Positions 26,329 to 37,559 of a stretch of DNA of 64,000 bases are shown in pieces (the first letter of the stretch is position 1; the number at the start of each line of letters is the position of its first letter). Source of the DNA: Tiliqua scincoides. Taxonomy: Eukaryota > Chordata > Lepidosauria > Squamata > Scincidae. Location of the stretch: contig NC_089821.1 in the NCBI RefSeq assembly GCF_035046505.1, forward strand, positions 37,877,348 to 37,941,347. The letters run 5' to 3'. The notes under the pieces were generated by a model. The model was given only the letters and a program-made list of their open reading frames with translations, was not told where the DNA came from and did no database searches. The position numbers were made by a program, and so were the translations under genes.

Positions 26329-26559
26329 ATTTGGGGTGCTAATTCCAAAAATGGCATCCGTTTTGCCCTATCACGTCTAGTTTTGGAGACACGGCATAGC
26401 CTCTTTAGTGAATGGTTCAAGCAGCATCCTCATGAGGAAGCCATGGTGCAGGCTTCCTCCTGAGGAGGCTGCTTGAACCATTCACTAATGAGGCTATACT
26501 ATATCTCCAAAACTAGATAGGGCAAAAGGGATGCCATTTTTTGAATTGGCACCCCAAAT
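26329..26559. repeat. 231-bp near-perfect palindrome
   Basis: Arms of about 95 bp: 'atttggggtgc...gcatcc...gttttgcccta...gaatggttcaagcagc' mirrored by 'gctgcttgaaccattc...tagggcaaaa...ggcaccccaaat'. The centre 'gaggaagcc...ggcttcctc' is itself a hairpin. A diverged relative of one arm plus centre lies at 44452-44575, so this is a dispersed element, probably a foldback MITE. I see no certain target duplication. Confidence 0.85.
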
Positions 26560-27306
26560 TCATATCAAACCACCATAAAGTTTGGGAAAAACTTTTCTGA
26601 CCCTCAATTTTGTAGGCCTGTGTAATCACTAGTATCACTATGATGTAAAATTAGGACCCAGATTTTCTACCCCTTCATTCTTAAGGTTGTTGCAGTTGGA
26701 TGGTTTGGGTTAAATTCCAAAATCAAACTGATTTTGATTTTCTCCATACTTGAGGCAGTTTCCATTCAAAGAGGAAATTCCTTAAAAGCCATTTCTTGGG
26801 TGCAGAAATGCATTTATATACACACTGAAGCTAAAGCAGCAACTATGGACATGAAACTATGCATGTAAAAAGCAAGGTAAATTTGTGTGTGTGTGTACAC
26901 GCGTGTGTACCAATATTCTTAACAGAATGACAGTTTAAAAGGGGGAAAGAGGACAAATGCACAAGACTGGCTATGACCTACTCTTAAGAGTCTCAAAACA
27001 TTCCAAGATTTTAAAAAGACAAAGACTCGGAAAAGGTATAGAGGAAACCAGAAGAGACATTTGTTACAAACCTGGCTGCATCTCTTCAAAGAACAACAAA
27101 GAGTTGGCTGCAAAAACAATTGTGACAGGAAAAGGCACAGAGAAATTAGTACTAAAATAACATGTGTGCTTTTGCATTGTTACTCTTGGAAATAAATAGC
27201 ATCCGAAAGGTCAGGCTGAATGCTTGGCTGTGGGATATTCTACTAGGGAGACATGGTCATGACGAATTTATATTTAGTTCTTTATAAGAACTCCATCAGT
27301 ATAGAT

Positions 27307-27839
27307 CAGTATTTGAGTTGGGACCCACTAGGTGGGTTGCGAGCCAATTTCAGGTGGGTCCCCATTCATTTTAATAGGTTGGCAACCTTCAGTCTCGAAA
27401 GACTATGGTATAAGCCTACAGCACCCGGTATTCCCAAGTGGTCTCCCATCCAAGTACTAATCAGCCCTGACCCTGCTTAGCTTCCGAGATCAGATGAGAT
27501 CGGGTATGTGCAGGGTAACAGTTGCTGCTAATTTTAATTTAAGTTGCTGCTTCATTTTAATATTTTATTTTTAATATATTAGACTTGATGCTCCCATGGT
27601 ATGTGATTGAATTTGTGGAAAGTTACAGACCTGTACTTTTAACAAGCTACTATGTATATTCTTTTAACAATGACAGTAAACAGGACTTACTCCTGGGTAA
27701 GTGTGGGTAGGATTGCAGCCTAGAATTGTAAAAATTTCCTGCTTGTTGTCACTTCTGGTCATGACATCACTTCCAGTAGGTCCTGGACAGATTCTCATTC
27801 TAAAAAGTGGGTCCGGTGCTAAATGTGTGAGAACCACTG
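27307..27839 (-). mobile_element. hAT element carrying a nested SINE, 533 bp
   Basis: Perfect 8-bp duplication 'gtatagat' (27299-27306, 27840-27847). Minus-strand start CAGTGGTTCTCACACATTT, other end 'cagtatttgagttgggac' on the plus strand. The interior holds the 5S SINE (27377-27550) and, at 27676-27722, 'ggacttactcctgggtaag' with 'gtaggattgcagcct', which is half of the short MITE family. Confidence 0.93.
27377..27550 (-). mobile_element. 5S rRNA-derived SINE
   Basis: On the minus strand about 100 nt (roughly 27412-27512) match 5S rRNA: 'gatctcggaagctaagcagg', 'agtacttggatgggagacc' and 'gggaataccgggtgctgtag'. This is followed by 'ataccatagtctttcgagac' and 'tgaaggttgccaacc', the tail shared with the LINE at 219. 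A perfect 12-bp repeat 'ttcattttaata' flanks it (27365-27376, 27551-27562). 5S-headed SINEs with this structure are known from lizards. The head contains the internal RNA polymerase III promoter. It sits inside the hAT element 27307-27839 and is therefore younger than it. Confidence 0.93.
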
Positions 27840-27969
27840 GTATAGATCATCTAACATAAAAACCTAAATTTGTGTTGGTTTTTCCTTTGCTTATTGTAGA
27901 ATAGAATGCACAGAAAGCATGTGTTAGAAATGAGATTCTCTGATCTGTAGTAAGCAATACATAAACCCA

Positions 27970-28148
27970 AGGCCCAATCCTATCCAATTTTCCAGTGCTG
28001 GTGCAGCTATGCCAGTGGGGCGTGCACTGCATCCTGTGGTGGGGTGGCAGTCACAGAGGCTTCCTTAAGGTATGGGGACATTTGTTCTCTTACCCCGGGG
28101 CTGCACTGCAGCTGCACCAGCGGTGGAAAGTTGGGTAGGATTGGGGGC
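27970..28148. mobile_element. Harbinger-like MITE, about 179 bp
   Basis: Ends 'ggcccaatcctatccaattt' and 'aaagttgggtaggattggg'. The interior 'gcagctatgccagtggggcg' matches the other copies. A 3-bp duplication is not clear here. It begins about 120 bp after the hAT element ends. Confidence 0.75.
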
Positions 28149-28341
28149 TCCAGTCACCCTTGAAATGGATGCATGTTGGGATAGGGATGGAACCAATGTT
28201 ATACAGTATCTCCTCAACAGAAGTGTACTGGTGAAAGGGGCTTGTTTGTGATGTGACAACCAAGTAGCTGCAACAACTGTTGCCCAAATAAGCGTCATCT
28301 GAAAAGGCTCTGAGTTTTGGGCCACCTCTTATTGTTTAAGA

Positions 28342-28800
28342 CAGGGGTGTCCAAAGTTTTTGGCAGGAGGGCCACATCAGCTGTCTGACACTGTGTCGGG
28401 GGCCGGGGGAAAAAAAGAATTACTTTACATTTAAAGTTTGAATAAATTTACATAAGTTTACATAAATGAATATATTAAAGATGAACTTATATGAATGAAG
28501 GACGGTCTTGCAATAGCTCAATGCCTATAAAAGGCCTTGCACAAAGCAAGGCTGGCCTTTCCTTTGCTGCCACATCACAGATGTGAAACAACAAGCAGTG
28601 GAGGGAGCTCTCATCCCACAGCTCACACAAGAGGTGAAACAGTCGCCCTCACACTGAGAGAAGTTGCATTGGGCCAGTGTGGGCTTCAACAAATCTCCGG
28701 AAGGTCAGAGGCTCATTGGAGACTGAGGGCTCCCTGAGGGCCGCATTGAGAGGCCTTGAGGGACAGAAGTGGCCCCCGGGCCGGGGTTTGGGCACCCCTG
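28342..28800. mobile_element. hAT element, 459 bp, uninterrupted
   Basis: Ends CAGGGGTGTCCAAAGTTTTT and 'ccggggtttgggcacccctg'; 8-bp flanks 'gtttaaga'/'gtttagga'. Interior 'ataaaaggccttgcacaaag' is shared with 11628-12403, for which this is the uninterrupted form. Confidence 0.93.
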
Positions 28801-29039
28801 GTTTAGGATGTTGAAGTGCAGCACTTCTGTCTCACTATGTCTATGCCGGTATAGTGAGACATTGGCTACCCTTGTTGGAAGAAGCAGAAGCAACCATCAG
28901 TGGACCACTGCTGCTGATGCCTGTTTCAGTGCTGAGTGTGAGTCCAAGCTCCAATTCGAGATCTGAAGGTGAACATTGTAACCCCAGAGCACAAAGGATG
29001 GCCTGTACGTCTGCTTTTACTGATGAACTACAAAAGTAA

Positions 29040-29290
29040 GACTCACAGCCAAACTGTATTCCCCCAGCACCATCTTCAGCCATGCCGCATGCCAATGGAG
29101 CCAGCATTGCATGCAGTGGTGTGGGGGCAATCTGATGGCCAGTGAGAGGTAGGCCGTAGGCTTCCTGATCACCAGTGGTTCCCCTTGGACTCATGCCAGC
29201 TATTTTGCTGGCACAAATCTAAGGAGAGGGAGTGGATTTGGACAGGGAAAGGAAAGATAGGATCCAGTGTGCGCGACTGCCAATCAATGC
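29040..29290. repeat. GC-rich dispersed repeat, partial
   Basis: 'gccagctattttgctggcac' and nearby sequence recur in reverse at about 52860 and in part at 29960. Ends not resolved. Confidence 0.45.
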
Positions 29291-29813
29291 TGCTATGGGG
29301 TCAGTTGGGGCTTGTGTTACATTGCCTTGTGTTGTTTGATTTTAATTATCGTTTGTTTAAATTCATTTCCTTGTATTTTTATTGCATGCTTATGATTTTA
29401 GTGCTTGCACTGTATAGTATGCATTTTGGTACCTTGAGCCATCAGAAAGCCAGGATAAACATTTTTTTAAATCAAGTGGCACATTTCCTAGCACATCTCC
29501 ACAAAAGTTCATGAGCTTTTAAAATGCATTAAAAAAAAAAGTTCTTTAGAGGCTGAAGTGGTGAGGTGTCCATCCCTATATCCAATCATTTTGCTAAGTG
29601 TCCACCACACAACTTCGTGACATCTATTCCTGTTAATTCAACACCCCAATGCAAGCAGCTAGGCAACTGCAGAAGGAAAATCCATAAGGAGGAAAAGATC
29701 CTAGGAAAGATGGAAGGAATGCACAAGACTTAGCAATGGCAATAAAGGCAGCAAAGCAGAAACATGTTTTCATTCCAAATTAATGAAAACCTTGAGACAA
29801 TGAAATTATAAGA

Positions 29814-30350
29814 ACCCAATCCTATCCCCAGCTCTACAGCAGCATTGAAATGGTCACCGCTGTATCCAGCGTGGCTGGGGAAGCAGCCGGAGGTCTCCTT
29901 AGGGTAAGGGAATTTTGGTCCCCTTACCCCATGTAGAGTTCTGGTAGCCACTACAGGTCTTCTTGGAGCTGCACCATCTATTTACCTGGCACAGAACTGA
30001 GAAGACCCATGTCAGACTCCAAAGCCCTGGAGGATTCGGCAGAAGTCCCTGCTGCCACTCTCCCAGGCCTGAACCGCCTGGGTCACCCTTCCCTTCCCAG
30101 TTTAACCCCTGCCCACCTTCCCCCTGCCCTAGAATGCTTCCCTGTTGCTTGATGGCCAACTCATTGTCACGGGCATCCACTGGCTCTCCGAGCAGCACAG
30201 AAACCTTGTGCCAATTGGTGCTGGTCTCTCTGTTGGCGCCATTTGTCTTTCAGCTACCCCAGTGTGCCTTACAGCAGATTTGCAATGGTTGTTGCCAGGG
30301 CAGCATGTGGGCCACTGGCTCAGCCTGGCCATAAGATCAGGCTGTAACTC
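29814..30350. repeat. GC-rich dispersed repeat, Harbinger-like left end
   Basis: Opens 'acccaatcctatccccagc' and continues 'ggtctccttagggtaagggg', 'ggtccccttacccc', then a C-rich stretch. The reverse complement of 52720-53030 follows the same order. The right end is not found, so the element may be truncated. Confidence 0.55.
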
Positions 30351-30476
30351 TTTTAAGGCCAAACAAGACAATCCACCTATTTCATGACTGAGGTCTGCAC
30401 ATTTGATTTCTAAAATATAAATATTATTATTAAGAATAATAATAATTCAACTTTTTGAATTATTGAATAATAATTC

Positions 30477-30491
30477 AACTTTTTTGTTGAA

Positions 30492-30539
<48 letters not shown>

Positions 30540-30554
30540 TTCAACAAAAAAGTT
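30477..30554. repeat. (CA)n microsatellite between perfect 18-bp inverted arms
   Basis: 'aacttttttgttgaaaag' (30477-30494) is the exact complement of 'cttttcaacaaaaaagtt' (30537-30554), with about 20 CA units between. A further 'ttcaactttttgaatt' lies just left. Confidence 0.9.
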
Positions 30555-30670
30555 CATTTACGGTACAATCCATGCCATTTTACATTAGCATTACCCTGTC
30601 TAAATGAGTCTGATGGTGATTTTTACTGTGAGCTGTTTTGAGGACTTCTAGTAGAATGAAAGATGAAATA

Positions 30671-31193
30671 TGTTGGAGTTGGTGCAACTCCGTCTGCTGT
30701 CCAGAGGGGGCAGGATGCTTTCAAAAAAGGGGTCAAACTATGGTACAGTGACCCTGACCTTTCTATCTGTTCTCTCTGTGATCCTTGTGGAGTATGGCCC
30801 TAAACCTTTATCTTTCCCTTCTCCTCTGAGCACCTCCTCTTTGTCCTCTGACCACCGACCTGTTAAGATGTGCACACCAGGGCTCTGACGCCCAGGCCAT
30901 CTTGAGCACAAGGCATGCAGGGTGAGGCAGCTCTTGCTATCCCTAAGTATTAGCTGAACCTCTGATCCTAATCAGATGCTGTAAATATACACTCAATGAA
31001 ACTGTAAGTAAACAACTTCTTTTCAACTTTAACAAGCCATTGCCTCTTTGTTTTTTTATTGATTAGTAGTCAGCTGGGTGAGGGAGATTCCCTGGGGTGA
31101 TACCCAAAAGGGAGGGGGTCGCTGCTTAAGCTACTTTGCTTCCCCCATCTCCAAAGAGGAAGCTATTTTAATTTCCTCCAACAAAATATACAT
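30671..31193. mobile_element. Solo LTR of a retrovirus-like element (fossil), 523 bp
   Basis: Starts TGTTGGAG and ends CTCCAACA, the TG...CA inverted ends of a long terminal repeat, with a perfect 5-bp duplication 'aaata' on both sides. No internal coding region is attached, so it is the single LTR left after recombination between two. Matching flanks and intact ends suggest moderate age. Family not recognised; orientation not certain. Confidence 0.85.
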
Positions 31194-31240
31194 GTACTAA
31201 TAAACAAACACACACATTAAAGAGCATTGAGGGTGATTGA

Positions 31241-31323
31241 CAGCCCAATCCGATGCCTGGTATGTCTTCTCTATTGCATTCTATGGCTCCTACTCCCAGC
31301 TAAGTGTGAATAAGATTGCACCC
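31241..31323. mobile_element. Short MITE, 83 bp
   Basis: 'cagcccaatccgatgcctgg' to 'gtgaataagattgcaccc' matches the 90-bp family at 59646-59735. Flanks tga/tta do not clearly match. Confidence 0.65.
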
Positions 31324-31912
31324 TTAAAATGTATCATATTCATATAAATGCTCATTAAAATAAAAATGTGTAGTGAAAATTTCAACAGTAAGCACACAGA
31401 GAAAAATTTGCCTGTGAATGGCAAAGGGTGACACAGTCTTCTGTGTTTTTTAAAAATTGTTTTTCCTTATTTAAATGTATTTTTTTTAAAACTCATTTTT
31501 AATGGGTGAATAAGCCAAAGACACTAGACTGAACCATTAAGTGAGAACGTAACAGATGGGATCTCCTTCTTAGCTATAGGCAAAGTGCCAAATGACATGA
31601 CTAAATAGGGAAAAAAACAGATCTCCGCAGTATTGCATTGTTGGTCCTAGCAAGCCCTGCTACTGAGAGGCAGAAACATTTTGAATAACCTTTCTTTCTT
31701 TGACAAGCTGAAAGCTGGCGAAGGCTTTCTGCACAGAAAGCCTACTGCACAGAAAGCTTGGAGAGCTGGCTGCCAGGAAGAACAACTGCTGCACAGCTTC
31801 CATTCTTCATGCAACATGATACTGTAAAACTGTGTAATATCTTCCAATTAAACGGGGGAGATGATCCATCATTGCCTATTACAGCAGTGGCCACCAGTCC
31901 AGGTCACCACCA

Positions 31913-31962
31913 TTGCTCTCTCTCTCTCTCTCATGCACACGTACTGAGAGAGAGAGAGAGAA
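31913..31962. repeat. (CT)n and (GA)n facing runs
   Basis: A CT run, a 12-bp spacer 'atgcacacgtac', then a GA run of similar length, making a simple-sequence palindrome. Confidence 0.9.
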
Positions 31963-32197
31963 TTATGTTAGTTTTGCATTTCAGATAATGTAACAAAAAA
32001 AAAGTGTCTCAAGGTTATGTTCCAAATGTTTGTGGTTAACCTTATTGCAAGGGATTTATAAGTCATGACTAAGATCAGGAAATCAATGGGTCTAATGAAC
32101 AGTGCCAGCACCAGCTTGCATTGCTCCCCATGGTTACCCTCTGGTGGCACTTTAGGTACTACTACTACCAACAGTACTAGGTCTTAGGGGTTCAGTG

Positions 32198-32545
32198 CAG
32201 CATTTATCAACCAGTGCTCGCACCACTCGTGGTACTGAAGGTGGTGTCTGGTGGAACACATGGGACCCCCAGACCTTGAATGCCTGGCAGCAAGGCCAGC
32301 AATGCAGCACAAGCAACAGCAGGAGGCTCGGTTTGGTGGGTAGAGCTCCAGCATGTGCTTTTTCACATGCTCAAAAAAGCCCTCCTCTCCATCCTGAGCC
32401 CCTTACTGGTGCTTGCTGCATTGCGTCTGGTTTTCCAATCCAGAAGTAACTGGCATTGACTACATTGCCAGTTACTTCTGGTGGTACTTTCACTAGGTGA
32501 ACCATGCAAAGTGGTACAACAGGGGACAAATGTTGAGAAACACTG
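32198..32545. mobile_element. hAT non-autonomous element, 348 bp
   Basis: Same family as 8439-8791. Ends 'cagcatttatcaaccagtgc' and 'tgttgagaaacactg', 8-bp flanks 'gttcagtg'/'gtttagtg'. Confidence 0.9.
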
Positions 32546-32735
32546 GTTTAGTGGCTCTTCTCAGGCTTTCCCACCTTGCTACCTGAGATCCTTTAACTGA
32601 AGGTGTGAAAAAACTCAAGACTTATCATACAAAAAGTATGCTCTGCCACTGACTTGATCTGATTTTTCCCAGCCAATTATAGATTGCCACCCTGTAAGAA
32701 CTGTGTGTGTGTATAAGAATCCTATGTGTGTATGG

Positions 32736-33089
32736 CAGTGGTTTTCAAACTCACATGGAGTGTTTGAGCCACTGTAAGTGCTTGCGGGGGTGGAGGGGAG
32801 ATAGCAGGGGTAGCAGCGGTGCAATCCCCAGGATTGCGCCGCTTAGGGGGCTGTAGGAGCTTGGGTGCACTTACCCAAGCCTCCTGTAGCCTCCCCAGGG
32901 TGCAGGGAGCCCGGTGTGAACCTTTGGCAGGGCTCCCCGCAGCAGTGAATGTAAAAGCGGAGCGATCACACCCCGGCTCTGCTAAAGCCTCCGCTGCCTC
33001 CTCCCTGCCTCCAGGCTGCCCCCGCCCCTTAAAGGGGCAGAGGCCAGGGCCCACAGGCTGGGGCATTGCGACCAGTTTGAAAAGCCCTG
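32736..33089. mobile_element. hAT non-autonomous element, 354 bp
   Basis: Perfect 8-bp duplication 'gtgtatgg' (32728-32735, 33090-33097). Ends 'cagtggttttcaaactcaca' and 'gaccagtttgaaaagccctg'. The GC-rich interior gives long chance frames on both strands. Related to 50794-51079. Confidence 0.92.
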
Positions 33090-33097
33090 GTGTATGG

Positions 33098-34279
33098 AAT
33101 TAAACCCTTAAAGTGTATCATATTCATAGAAATGCTAATTCAAATAAGCATCTTGCCTAACATTTTTTCACAGACACTGCTTAAGACTGACCTGGGATAG
33201 AACTCTTTGAACTTCATAGACTTGTATTTTTCTTTTTTTTGCGTGCTACTGTCCTTCGCCTGTTAGCGCAGGCACTTCAAAATATAGTCTGGAAAACAGA
33301 AATGTATCATATAAAAATGACAATAAAATCAAAATTATAACAAAACATAAGCAACATGAAATCGTAAGAATTGAAAGTTGAAAAGCACTTTAAAAACATA
33401 AGTTAAAAGGCCTACAGAAATAAAAAAGCACCCACATTCTTTTTTTTTTTTTTTTTTTTTTACTTTTGTGAAAGTATCATCACTACAGCTCTTAGTTTTG
33501 TCTTATTCTATTCGAAGATCATTCATTGTGCACCTGGAATTAAAATAAGGAAACTTTAAGAAAGAGTGATGTGGCTATAAAATCTTCCATCAGCTCTGTC
33601 TTCACTCTTCAAACACATCACATATAGTTAGAAAGGAAACATGCCATGAGACAGTACTTTGCAACTAAGCACAAAAGCATCAAAGAGAAGTCTTGTTTGA
33701 AACATGGAGATCTTTAAAAGCATGTCTCTCCTGCAGCATCATTTGTAAGAGCCTTTTATGGTTTCCATTAATTAAAAAAAAAACAACCCAATATTTGTGA
33801 AGTACCCTCTAGACCTCAATCTCACAACTGCATTTTCCTGGGGATCACTGCATTGAATGGGATTTTGTGAAATCCTTCTGGTTTAATAGTATAGCATGCT
33901 TCCTTGCATGATAGAGATAGCTTGTGTTCTGTTCTGGTTCTGAACTCCACTTGAGACAACCAGGAGTGAACTGCAAACCATTCCAGATCTTTATATGTAA
34001 GCACATCCAAATCCATTTTACAATGTTAATCCAAACCTTATTAAACTGCTTGGACACATCTCTTGATGAGGGTGGGGTTGTATAACTATGTTGGGGGCCA
34101 ACTATTGTTATGTAGGACAATTAGTTGACTGTAAGCACAGTTGGTTCAGATTCATAGATTTATAATCTAGAAATACAGTCAAAGGAAAATAAAGCAGGCA
34201 GAGTTTTCAATTACGTTTCTACATTTTGTCTTTAAATATTTAAATTATAAGGAAGCACATTTAAGTTCAGTAGAATCTA
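33098..34279. other. No gene seen
   Basis: AT-rich; a T run of about 23 at 33439-33462. 31324-32189 likewise has no gene, apart from the CT/GA runs. Confidence 0.5.
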
Positions 34280-34287
34280 GTTTTAAG

Positions 34288-34817
34288 CAATGATATAGAC
34301 TTGGGTACCAAGACTTGGTCCCAAGTCAGGCCTGAGTTCCATCAATCACTGATTCAGACTTGACTTGGGACTGAGAGGCAGTGACTTAGGACTCAAAGCC
34401 ATTTTTGCATCCGAGTCACTATGTGTGTGTGTTCTCACTAACTTACTTTACTGGTACTTCTGCATAACATCGCAAGACCTCCTGGGTGATCTGGAAGCGA
34501 GCACGATCACCTGGGCAAAGTGGGAAGGGCCTGCCCACCTTGCTGAGGTGATGGTGCTCCAGGCTGCCTGTAGCACTTTGATCACCGCCAGTGGCAGAGC
34601 ACAGACACCTGGAAGTTCCTTCCATCAGGGGGGTGTTTAAGACTCCCACACACACCCCGCCACCACCTCCCTTTTTTCTTTAAATTTGGTTCAAGAGACT
34701 TGAGTCGTGACTTGAGACTCGAGACTTGACTTGAGAGTTTGAGCAAGGACTTGAGACTTGACTTGAGGGTAGAAACTTGACTTGAAGCTTGAGGTTAGGG
34801 ACTTGAATACATCACTG
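34288..34817. mobile_element. hAT element with ACTTGA-rich ends, 530 bp
   Basis: Perfect 8-bp duplication 'gttttaag' (34280-34287, 34818-34825). Ends 'caatgatatagacttgggta' and 'gacttgaatacatcactg'. The right 130 bp hold about ten variants of 'acttgag', the left 100 bp several more, and the centre is unrelated GC-rich sequence. Same family as 5305-5736. Confidence 0.92.
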
Positions 34818-34825
34818 GTTTTAAG

Positions 34826-37045
34826 CAAAGGTGCTTTGGAGAACAATCATAGACTCCTGATTTCTAGTCAAGTTTTCAGACCACTGGACATGCAGAGAAT
34901 ACGGAGGGAATTCTACCCCAAACTATACATGCTCCTCTGAACAACTGGAAGGAGTGCTAGTCATAGAGTTGTACGCATAGAGGCTGTCCTTGCCGGGTTT
35001 CCAGCTGCATGTGTAGAGAACTCTGCAAGCCTATCCTGTCCATGGCTGAAACATCTGTCTCAGATGGCAGGTTTGTGCAGAATGTCCTCCTCTGCTCGTC
35101 CCCCTTGTCTAGCTCCTTGGATTTGTGAAAAAGAGAGGGGAACAGAGTAAAGTAAGTTCAGAGGAGAGGAAACAAGAGCATTGGGGATGATCTCACTCAC
35201 CACTGAGCTCCCTTCTCCATCTCTGTACCCCTCTTCCTTTGGAATCTAAGGAGGGGGTACAGTGAGGCTGCTGTACTGCCACGATAAGGTTGGTGCTGGC
35301 ATTAGACACAGTGTCTCAGGCACTGGGAGGTCTTAGGTTGGCCCTGTTCCTCTGCACATACAGCTGTTACTGTGGGGATATCTCTCAGGCATTTAGATGT
35401 CAGACTGAGAGGCTGAGCTTTCTCCCCCAGTCCAGGTATGTCCAGTGTTCACGTCTTCTGGATGTCTGAAAAAGGCTTCAGTTTTGCTGAACTCATTCCA
35501 CTACAGTGTCTGGTCAAAAGCAAGTCACAATGTGATCTATGGATGTACTCCTATTCACAGGATGGGCAGCCAAATCCTAACTTAATTCCCCCATGCTGAT
35601 GCAGCAGCACTGGTGCAGGCTACGCTGCATCCCATGAGGAATTCTGGCTGCTGGATATCTGTCTATATATATTTGTCCATTTCCCTGGGATAAGCCACAG
35701 CAGCAGCAATAGCTCTGGTGCAAATCCATGACAGCAGATAAGACCTAGGAAAGGGGATAAAGTGCATGTCGGTGCTACTGATCCCACACTCTCCTGGGCA
35801 CAATGTGCCCACTCTGCCTCACCTCCCCCCACCCCGTTCCACACCCACTCCACTCTCCTCCTGCCTCTGTGCCATTCTTACCTGCTTTGGCGGGTGCCCT
35901 CCCCATCAGTGCATGGGGGAAGGCTTTGACCTTCCTGCTGGTGGTATGTGCAGCTTTTGCATCATCACAAAACGCAAAGCAGCTAGCCTACACTTTCTCA
36001 AATGCAAAATAAAATTATCAAAGGAAAACAGGGCTCTGAGCAAAGGATGAAAGCCTGATTTAGATATTAAGCACAATCTGGACGCAAAGGTTATAAATGT
36101 CAGTAGAACTGCCAAACGTCAAATCTTTCAGCGTGTTCTGATAATAAGAAATTCCACATCCAAGCATTTGCTTTAAGTCTATATCTACCAAAGGGCGTTT
36201 TAATTTCCACATGTTTGCCCTTTGTAGGATCAACAAGAGATAGATAGAACGCTTGCATCAAAGAACCACGTAATTAGCTCCACCCATGTGGAGATGCTTA
36301 AAGCACTGGCATCCAATCTCACCACAGGGAAAGGGCTCCTTATGCCACTGAAGTTGGGTGAAGGAGGGACACATAATTCTAAACACAAGCAAACTAAGAA
36401 AGGACTGGATAACATATGCGAGAATGCAACGCACACTTGCTATAACATCCTTATGATTTACAATCGTGACCTGATCAATTTTTGTTCATTAAAATTGCTA
36501 GAGATCCTTTACAAGAATTTTTCATAAGACATCTCTTTTGAAAAATAAAATGTTAAACTGTTTTTAGGCCTAAGGTAATATATTCTTCCCAGTAGTTTGA
36601 AATCTGTTGATATCCCTTTCATAGTTCCCTAAGGATAAAAAGAGCTCTCCACTTTTTTTGCTAACATTCTTTTCTTTATCTGAGCAGTAATAAAATAACC
36701 CACACTATCAAAGTGCTAGCTTGTAGCACCTGTTTTGCTTTAGGGGCATATTTTATTAGGGAATGATATCGTAAATATGAAATCTATGCCATAAGCATAA
36801 AGAAAAGACATCAGGAGCACTAAATAGGTACGATTTCCAAAATGCTTTCCAAAAAAAGGACAAAAAATGTATTTATGCAGCATACAAAGACTGTAATGGG
36901 TTTTCTCAAATACCCTTTTCCATAAGAATTTTCCCAAGACCAGCTGGGGGTCTTGCTTTTGCTATAGTTATGTGACACTTGGAGTACGCCTCCCTTGAAA
37001 GTGATATCACAGCTGAAAGTAGCATCCATAAGAAGGCCCACCAAG
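34826..37045. other. No gene seen
   Basis: Contains the partial GC-rich repeat at 35575-35930. Possible hAT scraps near 35280-35350 ('ccacgataaggttgg'). The rest is AT-rich. Confidence 0.45.
35575..35930. repeat. GC-rich dispersed repeat, partial
   Basis: Opens 'gccaaatcctaactta', then 'gcagcagcactggtgcaggc' and a C-rich stretch (35800-35870), resembling the 29814 and 52720 repeats. Frames across it are not coding in character. Confidence 0.45.
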
Positions 37046-37115
37046 CAGTAGCATACCAAGGTCATTTGGCACCCAGAGCCCATAAATTTTTGGCACCCCC
37101 ATGACAAAATAATTT
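37046..37115. mobile_element. hAT end fragment
   Basis: 'cagtagcataccaaggtcat', 'ttggcacccagagccc' and 'tttggcaccccc' look like one end of a hAT element. No second end or duplication found. Confidence 0.4.
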
Positions 37116-37370
37116 TCAGTAATAGGGTTAGGGTTAATATAATAATAATTATTATTATTATTCAGAAAGGACAGAACCTGTAAAATCCAGATGTTCTTAT
37201 TAAAAAGTTTGAGAACTCAGAAGGCTTGTTTGAAAATTAATGAGGAAGCAGTTTGTAGATTGAAAGGTAAGGCATTCCACAAGTTTTGTGCCACCACTGA
37301 TACATAACTAAAGTGCCTCTAGCCAGTCTTCGTAGATCATCTCCTCTTGAGATATCACCTCTCTGTAAAG

Positions 37371-37551
37371 CAGTAGTTATCAAACTGTGAGCCATGGCTC
37401 CCTAGGGAGCCATAGAAACCAGCCGGTGGAGCCATGGAATTCTTGCGAAAACTCTAAAACAATGTATAGCATTGTAGCCCTAGTGGGGACCCACAGCCAA
37501 TGACCCAGTAGGGCAAGGGAACTACCAGTCAAAAAAGTTTGGGAACCACTG
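37371..37551. mobile_element. hAT non-autonomous element, 181 bp
   Basis: Ends 'cagtagttatcaaactgtga' and 'aagtttgggaaccactg' are inverted repeats of the hAT type. The 8-bp flanks no longer match. Confidence 0.7.
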
Positions 37552-37559
37552 AAGTGATC

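Noticed and set aside
27412-27512. A 5S rRNA gene
   Set aside because: The match is incomplete at the 5' side, carries changes, and is joined to a SINE tail with a target duplication, so it is a SINE and not a functional rRNA gene.
37124-37137. Telomere-like 'gggttagggtta'
   Set aside because: Only about two units; too short to call an interstitial telomere repeat.
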